Source: CAZUGA01 sp964619885 (GTDB taxonomy: Bacteria; Pseudomonadota; Gammaproteobacteria; Methylococcales; UBA1147). Taken from it: a stretch of 64,000 nt of DNA. Location: NCBI GenBank assembly GCA_964619885.1, contig CAZUGA010000006.1:56942-120941 (forward strand), written 5' to 3'. Position numbers and translations under genes: made by a program. This document shows positions 15,681-25,069 of the stretch, in pieces. Positions within the stretch are counted from its first letter, which is position 1. Each line of letters opens with the position of its first letter. The notes beneath the pieces were generated by a model. That model was not told the DNA's origin. It saw nothing but the letters and a program-made list of their open reading frames with translations, and searched no databases.

Positions 15681-17669
15681 GTGATACCCGAACTCGGACA
15701 CTTTGCGTTAATACTTGCCTTCAGTATGGCGCTGATTCAGGCAACTCTGCCCGTGGTGGGTGCCGCCAAAGGTTTGCCTGGCTGGATTGCGGTGGCGCGT
15801 CCTGCGGCCAGAGCGCAGTTGTTTTTTGTAGCGACGTCATTTTTATGCCTGATGTATTCATTTATTGTGCATGATTTCTCAGTGGCGTACGTTGCCAAAA
15901 ATTCCAACTCGGCATTGCCGTTGATGTACCGAATTTCTGCGGTTTGGGGTGCGCACGAAGGTTCGCTATTACTATGGGCGCTGGTGCTTGCGATCTGGAC
16001 CGGTGCGGTTTCGGTATTTAGCCGCAGTCTTCCCGATGAAATGTTGGCGCGTGTATTGGGAGTCATGGGCATGGTCAGTGTAGGCTTTATGCTTTTTATG
16101 CTATTGACCTCCAACCCATTCGAACGAATGATTCCTGCCCCAATAGATGGAAGAGATTTAAATCCATTACTGCAGGATCCGGGTTTAGCCATACACCCAC
16201 CAATGCTTTATATGGGTTACGTTGGTTTTTCGGTTGCGTTTGCTTTTGCGATCGCAGCGATGCTGGGTGGACAACTGGATACCGTGTGGGCGCGTTGGTC
16301 CAGACCTTGGACCAACGCTGCGTGGATATTTCTGACTTGCGGAATTGCATTGGGTAGCTGGTGGGCCTACTACGAATTGGGTTGGGGAGGTTGGTGGTTC
16401 TGGGATCCGGTTGAAAACGCGTCGTTTATGCCGTGGTTGGTCGGTACAGCGTTGATTCATTCATTGGCCGTAACGGAGAAACGCGGGTGCTTTAAAGCAT
16501 GGACCGTGTTGTTGGCGATTTTCGCGTTTTCATTGAGCTTATTGGGTACGTTTTTAGTGCGCTCGGGTGTTTTGACCTCGGTTCACGCTTTCGCTTCAGA
16601 TCCGGAGCGTGGTTTATTTATCCTAATTTTTCTAGTCATCGTAATCGGCGGTTCCCTTCTGCTCTATGCGATTCGTGCGCCGAAGATCCGTGGTGCCGGC
16701 CGATTCGAATTGGTTTCTAAGGATACTGCGTTATTGATCAACAACGTATTATTGGTGGTCGCTGCGGCAAGCGTCTTACTGGGGACGCTTTATCCGTTGT
16801 TTATCGATGCGCTGGGATTGGGTAAGATTTCAGTGGGATTGCCGTATTTCAACAGTGTGTTTGTGCCGCTGACCGCGCCGTTGGCTTTCTTGGTCGGATT
16901 TGCTGCTTTTATTCGCTGGAAGAAAGATAGTCTATTCCGTTTGGCCGTCGAACTGCGGCTTGCGTTGGCCCTAAGCGTTGTCCTTGGAATCGGTATACCG
17001 GTTTTGCTCATGCCATTTTTTTCGTGGAAGGCCGCAATCGGTATGGTATTGGCCGTGTGGGTGGTGTTGTCTACATTATTGGGTTTGAAAGAACGCTTGG
17101 GTAACCGTGGCTTCACGTTAAAAAATCTAGCTTTGGTACCGCGGTCTTTTTATGGAATGACCACTGCGCATTTGGGTATCGCGGTATTTGTTACCGGTGT
17201 CACGTTAACGTCAATTTATAGTACGGAGAAGGATGTTCGGATGGATCCCGGAGAAGTGATCGAGTTGGCGGGTTACAAATTTCAGCTCAACGGCGTCAAA
17301 AAATATACGGGACCGAATTTTACGGCCCAAGAAGGCTGGGTCACGGTAACCCAAAATGGTCAGGCAGTGGCGGAGCTAAAACCGCAAAAAAGAATTTATC
17401 GGGTACAACGCTCGCCGATGACAGAAGCCGCGATCGATGCAGGGCTGTTACGTGATTTATTCTTTGCGTTGGGTGAGCCGCTAAATGGGGGCGCTTGGAG
17501 CGTACGAATTTACCATAAGCCGTTTATTCGCTGGATTTGGATGGGTGCGGTATTTATGGCGTTGGGCGGCATATGGGCTTCTACCGATAAGCGCTATAGA
17601 ATGGCGCGGACCGGGTCGCGAGTGGTCACTGAAAACGATAGTCCGGCTGCTGTACAGACAACAGTCTGA
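15681..17669 (+). CDS. ccmF: Cytochrome c haem lyase subunit CcmF
   Basis: This 662-residue polytopic protein has the WWD signature (GWGGWWFWDPVENASFMPW, about residues 233-251) and conserved periplasmic histidines (AHEGSLLLW, AIHPPMLYMGYVG, LIHSLAVTEKR). It starts with GTG at 15681 after a GGCAGGA ribosome site. It ligates haem to apocytochromes together with CcmH. A 56-base gap separates it from ccmE, the largest gap inside the operon. Confidence 0.97.
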   Translation: MIPELGHFALILAFSMALIQATLPVVGAAKGLPGWIAVARPAARAQLFFVATSFLCLMYSFIVHDFSVAYVAKNSNSALPLMYRISAVWGAHEGSLLLWALVLAIWTGAVSVFSRSLPDEMLARVLGVMGMVSVGFMLFMLLTSNPFERMIPAPIDGRDLNPLLQDPGLAIHPPMLYMGYVGFSVAFAFAIAAMLGGQLDTVWARWSRPWTNAAWIFLTCGIALGSWWAYYELGWGGWWFWDPVENASFMPWLVGTALIHSLAVTEKRGCFKAWTVLLAIFAFSLSLLGTFLVRSGVLTSVHAFASDPERGLFILIFLVIVIGGSLLLYAIRAPKIRGAGRFELVSKDTALLINNVLLVVAAASVLLGTLYPLFIDALGLGKISVGLPYFNSVFVPLTAPLAFLVGFAAFIRWKKDSLFRLAVELRLALALSVVLGIGIPVLLMPFFSWKAAIGMVLAVWVVLSTLLGLKERLGNRGFTLKNLALVPRSFYGMTTAHLGIAVFVTGVTLTSIYSTEKDVRMDPGEVIELAGYKFQLNGVKKYTGPNFTAQEGWVTVTQNGQAVAELKPQKRIYRVQRSPMTEAAIDAGLLRDLFFALGEPLNGGAWSVRIYHKPFIRWIWMGAVFMALGGIWASTDKRYRMARTGSRVVTENDSPAAVQTTV

Positions 17670-18202
17670 TGCTGCGCTATCTGACGCCACTGGTGATTTT
17701 TGCGGTATTGGTGGCGTTTTTGGCCATGGGCCTAGAACTGAACCCTCGTGAAGTACCCTCACCGTTGGTGGATCGACCCGCACCGCGATTTTCTTTGCCT
17801 TTATTGCACGACTCTGAAAAGAAACTCGGACCGGCCGATTTAACGGCGAAAGTCTGGGTTTTAAATGTGTGGGCATCTTGGTGTGTATCCTGTCGTGCGG
17901 AACATCCGGTACTGAACGAATGGAATCAAAACGGAAAGGTATTGTTGATTGGTCTTAACTATAAAGATGAATCGAATGATGCATTAAATTGGCTCAAACA
18001 GTTGGGCAATCCCTATACCTATAGTGTTATCGACCGTGATGGCCGAATTGGCTTGGACTGGGGTGTATATGGCGTGCCGGAAAGTTTTGTCGTGGATAAG
18101 CGTGGAATCATTCGCTACAAACATATAGGGCCCATCACTGTGGAGGATCTAAAAAAAACGTTGATTCCATTATTGGAGCGGCTTAATGCCGAGTCTGCAT
18201 GA
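17669..18202 (+). CDS. ccmG: Thiol:disulfide interchange protein CcmG (DsbE)
   Basis: This 177-residue, N-terminally anchored thioredoxin-fold protein has its active site in WASWCVSCRAEHP. The usual CcmG dithiol is WCPTC, so the two residues between the cysteines differ here (Val-Ser), which would tune the redox potential. The family cis-proline region (YGVPESFVVD) is present. It keeps CXXCH cysteines reduced for haem attachment. Its ATG overlaps the ccmF stop by one base. Confidence 0.95.
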   Translation: MLRYLTPLVIFAVLVAFLAMGLELNPREVPSPLVDRPAPRFSLPLLHDSEKKLGPADLTAKVWVLNVWASWCVSCRAEHPVLNEWNQNGKVLLIGLNYKDESNDALNWLKQLGNPYTYSVIDRDGRIGLDWGVYGVPESFVVDKRGIIRYKHIGPITVEDLKKTLIPLLERLNAESA

Positions 18203-18663
18203 GGTCATATACTTTGATGTTGGTTTTGTTGATGCGTGTTTTCGATGTATTCGCTGCGGTAGAGGTTATCGAATTTTCAAGTGTGGAAAACGAAAATCGC
18301 TACAAGACTCTGGTAGCAGAATTGCGTTGCTTGGTTTGCCAGAATCAAAATATTGCCTCGTCAAATGCAGATTTGGCCAAAGATTTGCGAAATCAGGTTT
18401 ATCAACGGATCCGCAATGGTGAAACGGACCAGGAGATTATTGCGTTTATGGTTGAGCGTTATGGTGATTTTGTTCTCTACAAGCCGCCGCTCAAGGCAAA
18501 AACAATGCTACTGTGGCTGGGCCCATTCGTTCTATTGCTTGCGGGGTTGGTTGTCATGTTTTTCTTCATTCGATCCCGATCCAGACAGGTGGATTCTGAA
18601 GTGGATGCTGAAGAGATGGAACGAGTACGGCGATTGTTGAACGGGTCTGATAAGCAATCATGA
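18199..18663 (+). CDS. ccmH: Cytochrome c maturation protein CcmH
   Basis: This 154-residue protein has a signal sequence, the reducing motif LRCLVCQNQNIASSNADLA and a C-terminal membrane helix (LLWLGPFVLLLAGLVVMFFF). It corresponds to the short, CcmH-only form, with the TPR part encoded separately by the next gene. It receives electrons from CcmG and presents apocytochrome to CcmF. Start and stop overlap both neighbours (ATGA). Confidence 0.96.
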   Translation: MRSYTLMLVLLMRVFDVFAAVEVIEFSSVENENRYKTLVAELRCLVCQNQNIASSNADLAKDLRNQVYQRIRNGETDQEIIAFMVERYGDFVLYKPPLKAKTMLLWLGPFVLLLAGLVVMFFFIRSRSRQVDSEVDAEEMERVRRLLNGSDKQS

Positions 18664-19928
18664 TGTTGTTTTGGGTTCTAGCCACCGCGATGATGGTGGC
18701 CGCGCTATTCTTTGTGGTTCGCCCGTTATTACGCAAGGATCAGGTGATCACCGGCGATCGCGAGCAACAGAATGTCGATATCGCCAAAGAACGCATTAGC
18801 GAGCTGGATCTAGAGCTTAAAAAAGAGTTGATCACTCGACGACAGTATCAGCAAACACGCGCCGAAATCGAACAAGCACTATTGAACGATTTACAAAGTA
18901 GCGAAGCTTCGATCACGCGCACCCAAAATATCGGATATAGCTCGGCCATCATGGTCACTCTGGGTGTTTTGCTAGTGACAATTCCGAGTTATCTGTACTT
19001 GGGTAATCTGCAGGGCGTGGATGTTGTGGCGGCTGAACCTACGCCAGATCAAACAAGACAGTTGTCAGATCAACCTATGGGCTCGGTCGAGGAAATGGTG
19101 CAACGCCTTGCCGACCGACTGAAACGAGAGCCGGATGATGTAAAAGGTTGGCGCTTGCTGGCGCGTTCCTATATTACCTTGAATCGTTATGCTGAAGCCG
19201 TGACTGCGCTACGAACTGCGCGGGGGCTGGTCGGCGATGACCCCGATGTGTTGCTTGAACTGGCCGACGCTATTGCCAGAAATCAAGGTGGTGATTTTAC
19301 CGGGCAGCCCACGGAATTGGTTGAAATTGTGATAGCCAAGGCGCCCAATCATCCACGGGCATTGTGGATGGCGGGACAATTGGCGGCGGAGCAGGGAGAT
19401 TTTTCTACAGCTCTGCAGTACTGGCGCCGCTTGGAAGCGATGATTCCAGTCGAATCAAAGGCTTCACCGGTGATCAAAAAAGCGATTGCCGCTGCTGAAC
19501 AAGCGAATAGCGGTAACGCCCCGAATGTGGCAAAAACTAAAAAGCAAATTCAGGCAAAACCCAAGCCGGAGAATATGCAGCCTATCGCGTTATCTGTCCA
19601 AGTGTCTTTGGCTCCCAGTTTGAACACACAGGTTAGCCAAACCGATACAGTTTTTGTTTATGCGCAGGCACTGAACGGCCCACCGATGCCATTGGCTGTA
19701 TCTCGAAAACAGGTGCGGGATCTACCGCTTAAAGTCGTTCTTGATGACAGTATGGCGATGATGCCTGCGATGACCCTGTCCAAGTTTAAGCAGGTACGTA
19801 TTGCAGCGCGGATTTCAAAATCAGGTAATGCGATCCCACAATCCGGAGACTATCAGGCTAAAATTGCCCCGGTCGATGTCAGCACGCGCGATACGGTTAA
19901 ATTGGTCATCTTGGATAAGATTCCGTAG
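18660..19928 (+). CDS. ccmI: Cytochrome c maturation TPR protein CcmI
   Basis: This 422-residue protein has two N-terminal membrane helices (about 2-23 and 98-116) separated by a Leu/Glu-rich coiled segment. Periplasmic TPRs follow (GWRLLARSYITLNRYAEAV, WMAGQLAAEQGDFSTALQYW). The C-terminal beta-rich domain (about 310-422) is typical of long CcmI proteins. It binds apocytochrome C-termini and hands them to CcmF/H. It closes the ccm operon. Confidence 0.93.
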   Translation: MMLFWVLATAMMVAALFFVVRPLLRKDQVITGDREQQNVDIAKERISELDLELKKELITRRQYQQTRAEIEQALLNDLQSSEASITRTQNIGYSSAIMVTLGVLLVTIPSYLYLGNLQGVDVVAAEPTPDQTRQLSDQPMGSVEEMVQRLADRLKREPDDVKGWRLLARSYITLNRYAEAVTALRTARGLVGDDPDVLLELADAIARNQGGDFTGQPTELVEIVIAKAPNHPRALWMAGQLAAEQGDFSTALQYWRRLEAMIPVESKASPVIKKAIAAAEQANSGNAPNVAKTKKQIQAKPKPENMQPIALSVQVSLAPSLNTQVSQTDTVFVYAQALNGPPMPLAVSRKQVRDLPLKVVLDDSMAMMPAMTLSKFKQVRIAARISKSGNAIPQSGDYQAKIAPVDVSTRDTVKLVILDKIP

Positions 19929-19956
19929 AGGCGCGTCCCGCTAAGGTTCTATAAAG

Positions 19957-20901
19957 TCAACGTAAAACCCCATGATCCGGAACTAGCGGCCCTATTTTGA
20001 CCGTTTCTCCCAGTTGTTCTCGCAGGTCGATTTCTATAGACCGGCAAAGTGCGCTCATCGGCGTCGTGTGGATTTCCATATCGAATGGGTCTTCGTGGAA
20101 CTTAGCCAGGCGTTCCAATCCAACGATGATTGCACCGACCGCGGTCGCCATTGGGATGGTTAGTATGTCCATGTCGGCCTTCAGTACAATGCGGAATTGG
20201 CTGACGAAGTATACGCATATCATTGCCGCATAGCACCAGACGGTGACATCGGTCAAAAATGTATAGTGTTTGGGAAAAGGGGTGTTTTTGATGCGTTCGC
20301 ATTTGCCTTGGTCGTCATACATCGAGCGTAATATATTGAGCATTTCCACCTTGTAGCGGCCTTGTTCGACGCCTTTGCCGAAGAATTCTTCCAGGCATTG
20401 AGCTTGTTTGTGAATCAGGTGGGTTGGTTTGTTGGCTTTGTAGAGAAGTTCTTTGAGTTCATCCGGTTCGATATATTCCGCCAATTCATCCCAATCTTGC
20501 TGGTGCCGCAGGTGCATACGTAGCGCGTTGATAAATGCCAGGTGTCGGTAAATCAATTCATGTTGTGTCTTCTGTATTTGTTGGGTAGTCAGTCCATCGC
20601 GCGCTGTATCGATATTGATCAATGCCATGACCTTCATCGCCCATGTGCGGCTGTCGTTGACAACCTGGCCCCAAATAATCCGGGCCTCCCACCAGCGTTC
20701 GTAGACTTTGTTGCTGCGGAAGATGACGAAGAAAGTAATTGCTAACCCGAATATTCCCAACGCGCCCTCGGGTATGTCCAATTCAAACGTATAAACGTGA
20801 TGGTGAAAATAATAGGCCAGGCAGGAGACCAACAGCATCAGAAATAATTCTCGGCGCATTTCACGCCATAGGTGTTTGGGACTTGCGATCTCGGTAATCA
20901 T
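19957..20901 (-). CDS. Bestrophin-like anion channel (UPF0187 family)
   Basis: This 314-residue protein has four hydrophobic regions and the family signature near ITFFVIFRSNKVYERWWEAR, followed by a long helical cytoplasmic domain and a second membrane pair (VWCYAAMICVYF, IPMATAVGAIIVGLERLAKF). Bacterial bestrophin homologues are pentameric ion channels, and some in photosynthetic organisms move bicarbonate. With two SulP transporters elsewhere in the window a bicarbonate role is conceivable, but the gene stands alone and converges with ccmI. The transported ion is not deducible from sequence. Confidence 0.88.
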   Translation of the reverse strand: MITEIASPKHLWREMRRELFLMLLVSCLAYYFHHHVYTFELDIPEGALGIFGLAITFFVIFRSNKVYERWWEARIIWGQVVNDSRTWAMKVMALINIDTARDGLTTQQIQKTQHELIYRHLAFINALRMHLRHQQDWDELAEYIEPDELKELLYKANKPTHLIHKQAQCLEEFFGKGVEQGRYKVEMLNILRSMYDDQGKCERIKNTPFPKHYTFLTDVTVWCYAAMICVYFVSQFRIVLKADMDILTIPMATAVGAIIVGLERLAKFHEDPFDMEIHTTPMSALCRSIEIDLREQLGETVKIGPLVPDHGVLR

Positions 20902-21245
20902 AGGTGAGGGATTCTAAAGTTTTTTTAGGGACAGGGGAAGCAAACCGCCAGTGTGCATTATATTCGAGTCGGTATCGGGTGTATTTTAAGGCGCCGTTGT
21001 AGCAATTATAGAAGTGTATATATATAGCTACATGGGTGAATATTCCACACACGAAATAGGGGATAGTCCACGGTATTGAATTTTGTATCCGGGTAGGATG
21101 ATGTTGAGGTTCGGATTCCAGCAGCGAAGGTGGTTGTGAAATTTGATGGACGGAATTTCACAAACGCAGTTGGTTTTATGGACTACTATTGAAATAAGGC
21201 TTCGGGCTATTCATTGCTCCGGCAACTTAATTCCAGAGGTGAATT
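20902..21245. other. Intergenic region between divergent genes
   Basis: About 340 bases with promoters expected in both directions for the bestrophin-like gene and the small membrane protein. I see no strong -35/-10 pair, RNA element or repeat. The AGAGGTGA at its right end is the ribosome site of the next gene. Confidence 0.5.
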
Positions 21246-21461
21246 ATGAAACGTCTATTTGTTTGTGGTTTATTCTTATTCGCGCTGACATTTGCCGCGT
21301 TTTTCTTCGGTCAGATTGAAGCATTCGTTTATTGGGGAGTGGTTGTCGGTGTTTCGACACTGGTAGGGGCATTTCTTGGGATGGCTTTCGGCGAAGTGGA
21401 TATTGCGGAAGAGAAACCAAGTGTTAGGTCCCCGGCACCGGTGCGAAGCAGGCAATTCTAA
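21246..21461 (+). CDS. Small two-helix membrane protein of unknown function
   Basis: This 71-residue protein is preceded by a near-ideal ribosome site (AGAGGTGA, 5 bases before the ATG), which makes it more credible than its length suggests. It has two hydrophobic helices (about 4-24 and 27-48, the second with GVVVGVSTLVGAFLGMAFG) and a polar tail containing PAPVRSR. The Gly-rich second helix resembles those in small inner-membrane proteins, but no family is recognised. It stands alone, so context gives no function. Confidence 0.65.
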   Translation: MKRLFVCGLFLFALTFAAFFFGQIEAFVYWGVVVGVSTLVGAFLGMAFGEVDIAEEKPSVRSPAPVRSRQF

Positions 21462-21794
21462 TCTCAAATTGATTGAGGTTGACGGGCTGTATTCGACCTA
21501 AGGTACAGCAGTTTGCGCTGGGCATTAATAAACTTGGCGTGAAATCATATCATTTCCTATTCCGTCCATCGCGTTATTAACGCGCGCTTGTGGTAATTCT
21601 AATACGTAAATAGACGACGTTTCGGTCAGACAGCAATGCGTCTGTATGCGCGTAGTTCTGTCCGGCGGACCGCGTCCAAATATCAGATAATTCCTACATA
21701 AGATTAAGCACCTTGAGTGCGGAATAGCGTCGGCAAGTGGCTAGTTTAAAGTCACTTTTTATCCTATTCTTAGGGTTACGCTTAAATCTATACA
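21462..21794. other. Intergenic region before the HDOD/phosphatase pair
   Basis: About 330 bases with no coding signal, tRNA or repeat that I can support. The promoter of the HDOD gene should be here. Confidence 0.45.
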
Positions 21795-22832
21795 ATGGTT
21801 CGCGCAGATCAATTCTGGGCTAGTGGTTCCTTACCGGTAAAACTATATTCAATGGATAATCTGGACCTTAAACAATTCAACATTCAAACCAAAGATAAAC
21901 CTGGCAACGCACGTGGTGCACTGGGTTCAGCTCAGCTTGTGGAATCCGACATCATCGCTAAAAATAGGCGTAAGCAAGATGTACTTGCCGGTATCGAGCG
22001 TTTGCCGTCACTACCTAATATAGTCAACGAGGTCATTCGATTAACCAACGACGCGAATTCCAAGGCAGAAGATTTTGTGTCGCTGTTCAGTAACGAACAA
22101 AGCTTGACCGCGAAAATGCTGCGTATCGTTAACTCTCCGTTCTATGGCTTACGTACTCCGGTTACGACGATCAATAAAGCGATAGTTATTTTGGGTTACA
22201 AGACGTTAAAAAGTTTGGTATTGGCTTCTTCATCGAGCCAGATGTTCAAAAAAGGATTGAGCGATTATGGCTTTGCCGAAGATGGATTGTGGTTACATTC
22301 GGTAACCGTTGCCAGCCTGGCGCGGCACGTGGCGAAAAAATGGGTTCATCTGTCTGGCGATAATGTGGATGAGTTGTTCGTTGTGGGTTTGATGCACGAT
22401 ATCGGTAAAATTGTGATTGGCCCGGAGTTGAGCAAATATTCCAGCGAATGCCAAAGTTTTATCGATAGTGAAAAGTCCACCAATATTTCGGACATGGAAA
22501 GCGACGTGGTTGGAATAGAGCATACTCAGATCGGGGAAATTATCATCACCAAATGGAAGATCGGCGATTCAATTGCCAGTGCGATCGGAAGCCATCATAA
22601 ATATGCAAATACGGAGGGTTCGGACAATCAATATAATGCAGTACTGGTATTGTCGGATCTTTTATGCAATGAAATGGGTGTCGGATTGGTCGATGATTAT
22701 CGGTGGTCGAATCCGATTCCGGAATCTGTGCTCAATTGTTTGAATCTAGATAGTAGCAAACTGCAAAGTTTGCGCGAAGAAGCGTTGGAGATTTTCGAGG
22801 AAGCCAAAGAGTTGGTTGCTGCGATCGAATGA
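21795..22832 (+). CDS. HDOD-domain signalling protein
   Basis: This protein of up to 345 residues has an HDOD domain (about 65-270; LPSLPNIVNEVIRL, SLTAKMLRIVNSPFYG, VGLMHDIGKIVIG). HDOD proteins are catalytically silent HD relatives used in signalling, although here an HD pair (MHDIG) and a second HH (GSHHKYAN) remain, so hydrolase activity cannot be ruled out. An alternative ATG at 21852 would remove 19 poorly conserved residues. The stop overlaps the start of the next gene by four bases (ATGA), indicating translational coupling to a SpoIIE-type phosphatase. The pair probably forms one signalling module. Confidence 0.85.
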   Translation: MVRADQFWASGSLPVKLYSMDNLDLKQFNIQTKDKPGNARGALGSAQLVESDIIAKNRRKQDVLAGIERLPSLPNIVNEVIRLTNDANSKAEDFVSLFSNEQSLTAKMLRIVNSPFYGLRTPVTTINKAIVILGYKTLKSLVLASSSSQMFKKGLSDYGFAEDGLWLHSVTVASLARHVAKKWVHLSGDNVDELFVVGLMHDIGKIVIGPELSKYSSECQSFIDSEKSTNISDMESDVVGIEHTQIGEIIITKWKIGDSIASAIGSHHKYANTEGSDNQYNAVLVLSDLLCNEMGVGLVDDYRWSNPIPESVLNCLNLDSSKLQSLREEALEIFEEAKELVAAIE

Positions 22833-24499
22833 ATGCGTTGGTCACCCCGATGGTTGAGGGTGTTCATGCAGCAATGGACACTGACAGTTTGTTGGATTCT
22901 ATAGAGGATTCACTTAAAGGTTTTGAGCTGGGGGGACAGTTTGCCATCTTCTTCCATGATCAGGCCAATGACCGTTTCAATCTGGCCAACGCACGGAATA
23001 TCTCCGAATCCTACTTCAGCGATTACGCTGCATTAATTCAGAGCGGGTTTCCGTTTCAGGGTCTCAGCAACCTGATGTTGGGAGCTGATACGACAGTCGT
23101 GTGTTGCAATTTAGTTTTTCAAGGTCAAACCTATGGTGCCATGGTGATTCCAACGTCGCCCGATCGTGTACAAAATGTTTCGGATATGGATGTTGAGTCC
23201 TACTTAAGATCGGTAGGCACGGCGTTGGTCAAATTGCAGATTTTTGAAGAAGCCAGCCGCACTAGTCTCGTCTCCAAGTCCAAAATTGAGGCAGTTAACC
23301 ACGTCGCTGAATTGCTCAGTAATTTGGAATTGGATCAATTATTGGCGAGTTTGTTAGAGATTTCGCTGGAAATTATGAAGGCGCAGGTGGGATCCATAGT
23401 ATTGCGCGAGAAAAGCGGATTGTTAAAAAGTCGTACCGAGCTCGGTTTGCGCGAAGAGTTTCTATTGGGTTTGGCCAGCGCCGACGGAATCCCATTTATC
23501 GAAGCCGTTATCGAAGGTCGCAAACCGGTATTGATACAACAGGCAGAGGCGGACACTCGCCTCGATACTTCGGGAATGTCGGAGCAATTGCGCTCGATTA
23601 TTTGCCTACCGCTATTGACTGCCGACAATATGCTTGGCGTTCTAGTCATCATCAATACGGATGGGGATTTTTCAACCGATGATTTCGATGTGCTGACAAC
23701 AATAGGATTTTTGGCATCGGCCGCGATCGAAAACGCGTTGCTTCGAATCGAGCAAGCGGAGGCCGATCGGGCCCGCGCGCAAATGAATCTTGCGCGAAAA
23801 ATCCAGGAAAATATGCAAGCCAAAAGAGTTCCGCAAGTCGATCAATATGACCTGGACGGATGGTGTATTCCATGTGATGAAACCGGAGGTGATTATTACG
23901 ATTTTATCGACTATCGGCCCGGGCAATTGGGCGTCGTTGTTGGTGATGCAACAGGGCATGGTATCGCGGCAGCATTGACTATGGTCGCGGTGCGCGCGTC
24001 TTTGCTGTCGATGTTACAGTTGGATTACCCATTGACCGACGTCATCCGCTACGTGAGCAATCGCATTGAGGCAGACGGTAATACGGATCGATTTATGACT
24101 TTGTTTTGTGGGTTGTTCGATCTAAAGCAGAAATCTTTGACTTATTGCTCTGCTGGTCACGATAGTCCGATACTTTATCGTCCGAGTACGAATGAAATTC
24201 GTGAATTAGAGGCGACTGGTATTCCTCTGGGTACCTTTGCGGATTGGGATTATGAATTGTGCGAAGGTGTGCAGTTAGAAATTGGAGATATTCTGGTGAT
24301 CTCGACCGATGGTGTCAGGGAAGCGTTTAACAGCGAGGGAGAATTATTCGGTGACGACCGATTCATCCAGATGATTAGAGAAAGCAAGGGATTAAGTGCA
24401 GAGGAAATCGGCACGAAAATAAGAACAACGGTTTTAGAATTCATAGATCCGGCGCCGCGGACCGATGATATTACCGCAGTTGTTATGGTCGTGCGCTGA
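22829..24499 (+). CDS. GAF-domain SpoIIE/RsbU-type serine phosphatase
   Basis: This 556-residue protein has an N-terminal sensory part, a GAF domain (about 155-310; ICLPLLTADNMLGVLVIIN), a short coiled linker (about 315-335), and a PP2C-like SpoIIE domain (about 345-556). The SpoIIE domain retains metal-binding acidic motifs: DETGGDYYDF, VGDATGHGIAAAL, ISTDGVREAF and TDDITAVVMV. Such enzymes dephosphorylate anti-anti-sigma STAS proteins. No anti-sigma pair is adjacent, so the substrate is elsewhere. It is coupled to the HDOD gene by a 4-base overlap. Confidence 0.9.
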   Translation: MNALVTPMVEGVHAAMDTDSLLDSIEDSLKGFELGGQFAIFFHDQANDRFNLANARNISESYFSDYAALIQSGFPFQGLSNLMLGADTTVVCCNLVFQGQTYGAMVIPTSPDRVQNVSDMDVESYLRSVGTALVKLQIFEEASRTSLVSKSKIEAVNHVAELLSNLELDQLLASLLEISLEIMKAQVGSIVLREKSGLLKSRTELGLREEFLLGLASADGIPFIEAVIEGRKPVLIQQAEADTRLDTSGMSEQLRSIICLPLLTADNMLGVLVIINTDGDFSTDDFDVLTTIGFLASAAIENALLRIEQAEADRARAQMNLARKIQENMQAKRVPQVDQYDLDGWCIPCDETGGDYYDFIDYRPGQLGVVVGDATGHGIAAALTMVAVRASLLSMLQLDYPLTDVIRYVSNRIEADGNTDRFMTLFCGLFDLKQKSLTYCSAGHDSPILYRPSTNEIRELEATGIPLGTFADWDYELCEGVQLEIGDILVISTDGVREAFNSEGELFGDDRFIQMIRESKGLSAEEIGTKIRTTVLEFIDPAPRTDDITAVVMVVR

Positions 24500-24663
24500 T
24501 ATTGCGATTGAACGTCTATTGAACTCCGGAAATTGATTTGATCCTTCAATAAGCGAGTGATTGATTAAATCCATTTTGTGAAAACTCTAAGCGATTGGGT
24601 GCCCTAAAAAAACCCCATTGTGGATTTGATTGTTTCTTATTTCGCATCAACCCGAATCTAAGC

Positions 24664-24692
24664 TTGACAAAGCAATGCGATATTTCTAAAGT
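24664..24692 (+). promoter_or_regulatory. Sigma-70 promoter of the btuB riboswitch transcript
   Basis: A perfect TTGACA at 24664-24669 is followed after exactly 17 bases by TAAAGT at 24687-24692 (4 of 6 to consensus). Transcription would start near 24699, immediately before the riboswitch, as expected. Confidence 0.65.
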
Positions 24693-24706
24693 TGCGCACC
24701 AGTAAT

Positions 24707-24896
24707 AGGTGATCCATCATTTATGGACTTAAACGGGAAGCCGGTTCGTGGAGAATATCTACAATTCCGGCGCTGCCCCCGCAACGGTAGACGAGTTATA
24801 GGCGGTTAAAGAGTCACTGCGCTAATAGCGTGGGAAGGCTGACCGCTGATATTGCCAGATTTGGGTGATAGGCTCGTGAGCCCGGAGACCGGCCGG
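24707..24896 (+). ncRNA. Cobalamin riboswitch upstream of btuB
   Basis: The conserved elements occur in order: ACGGGAAGCCGGT, AATTCCGGCGCTGCCCCCGC with AACGG, GAGTCACTGCG, GGGAAGGCTGACC, and the terminal B12 box CCCGGAGACCGGCC. It precedes the TonB receptor gene, as is usual for this RNA. A 173-base leader follows before the btuB ATG. The effect is expected to be repression when adenosylcobalamin is plentiful. Confidence 0.95.
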
Positions 24897-25069
24897 TTAC
24901 TGCGACAATCGTGTTGCGGAGGGCGACGGGTCGAGTTTGGGTTTTTATCGCCCGGCTTTCTTTAATTCCCCGTAGATATTCGATTTCGGCACGCCCCTGG
25001 GTGCTGGACTCTTCGCAATATTTTGCAACGCTGTGCGGGTGGGCGCAGAAATCAGAACAAGAAATCGTT

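Noticed and set aside
24911..25069. N-terminal extension of BtuB by 53 residues
   Set aside because: The extension is riboswitch leader; a proper signal peptide begins at 25070.
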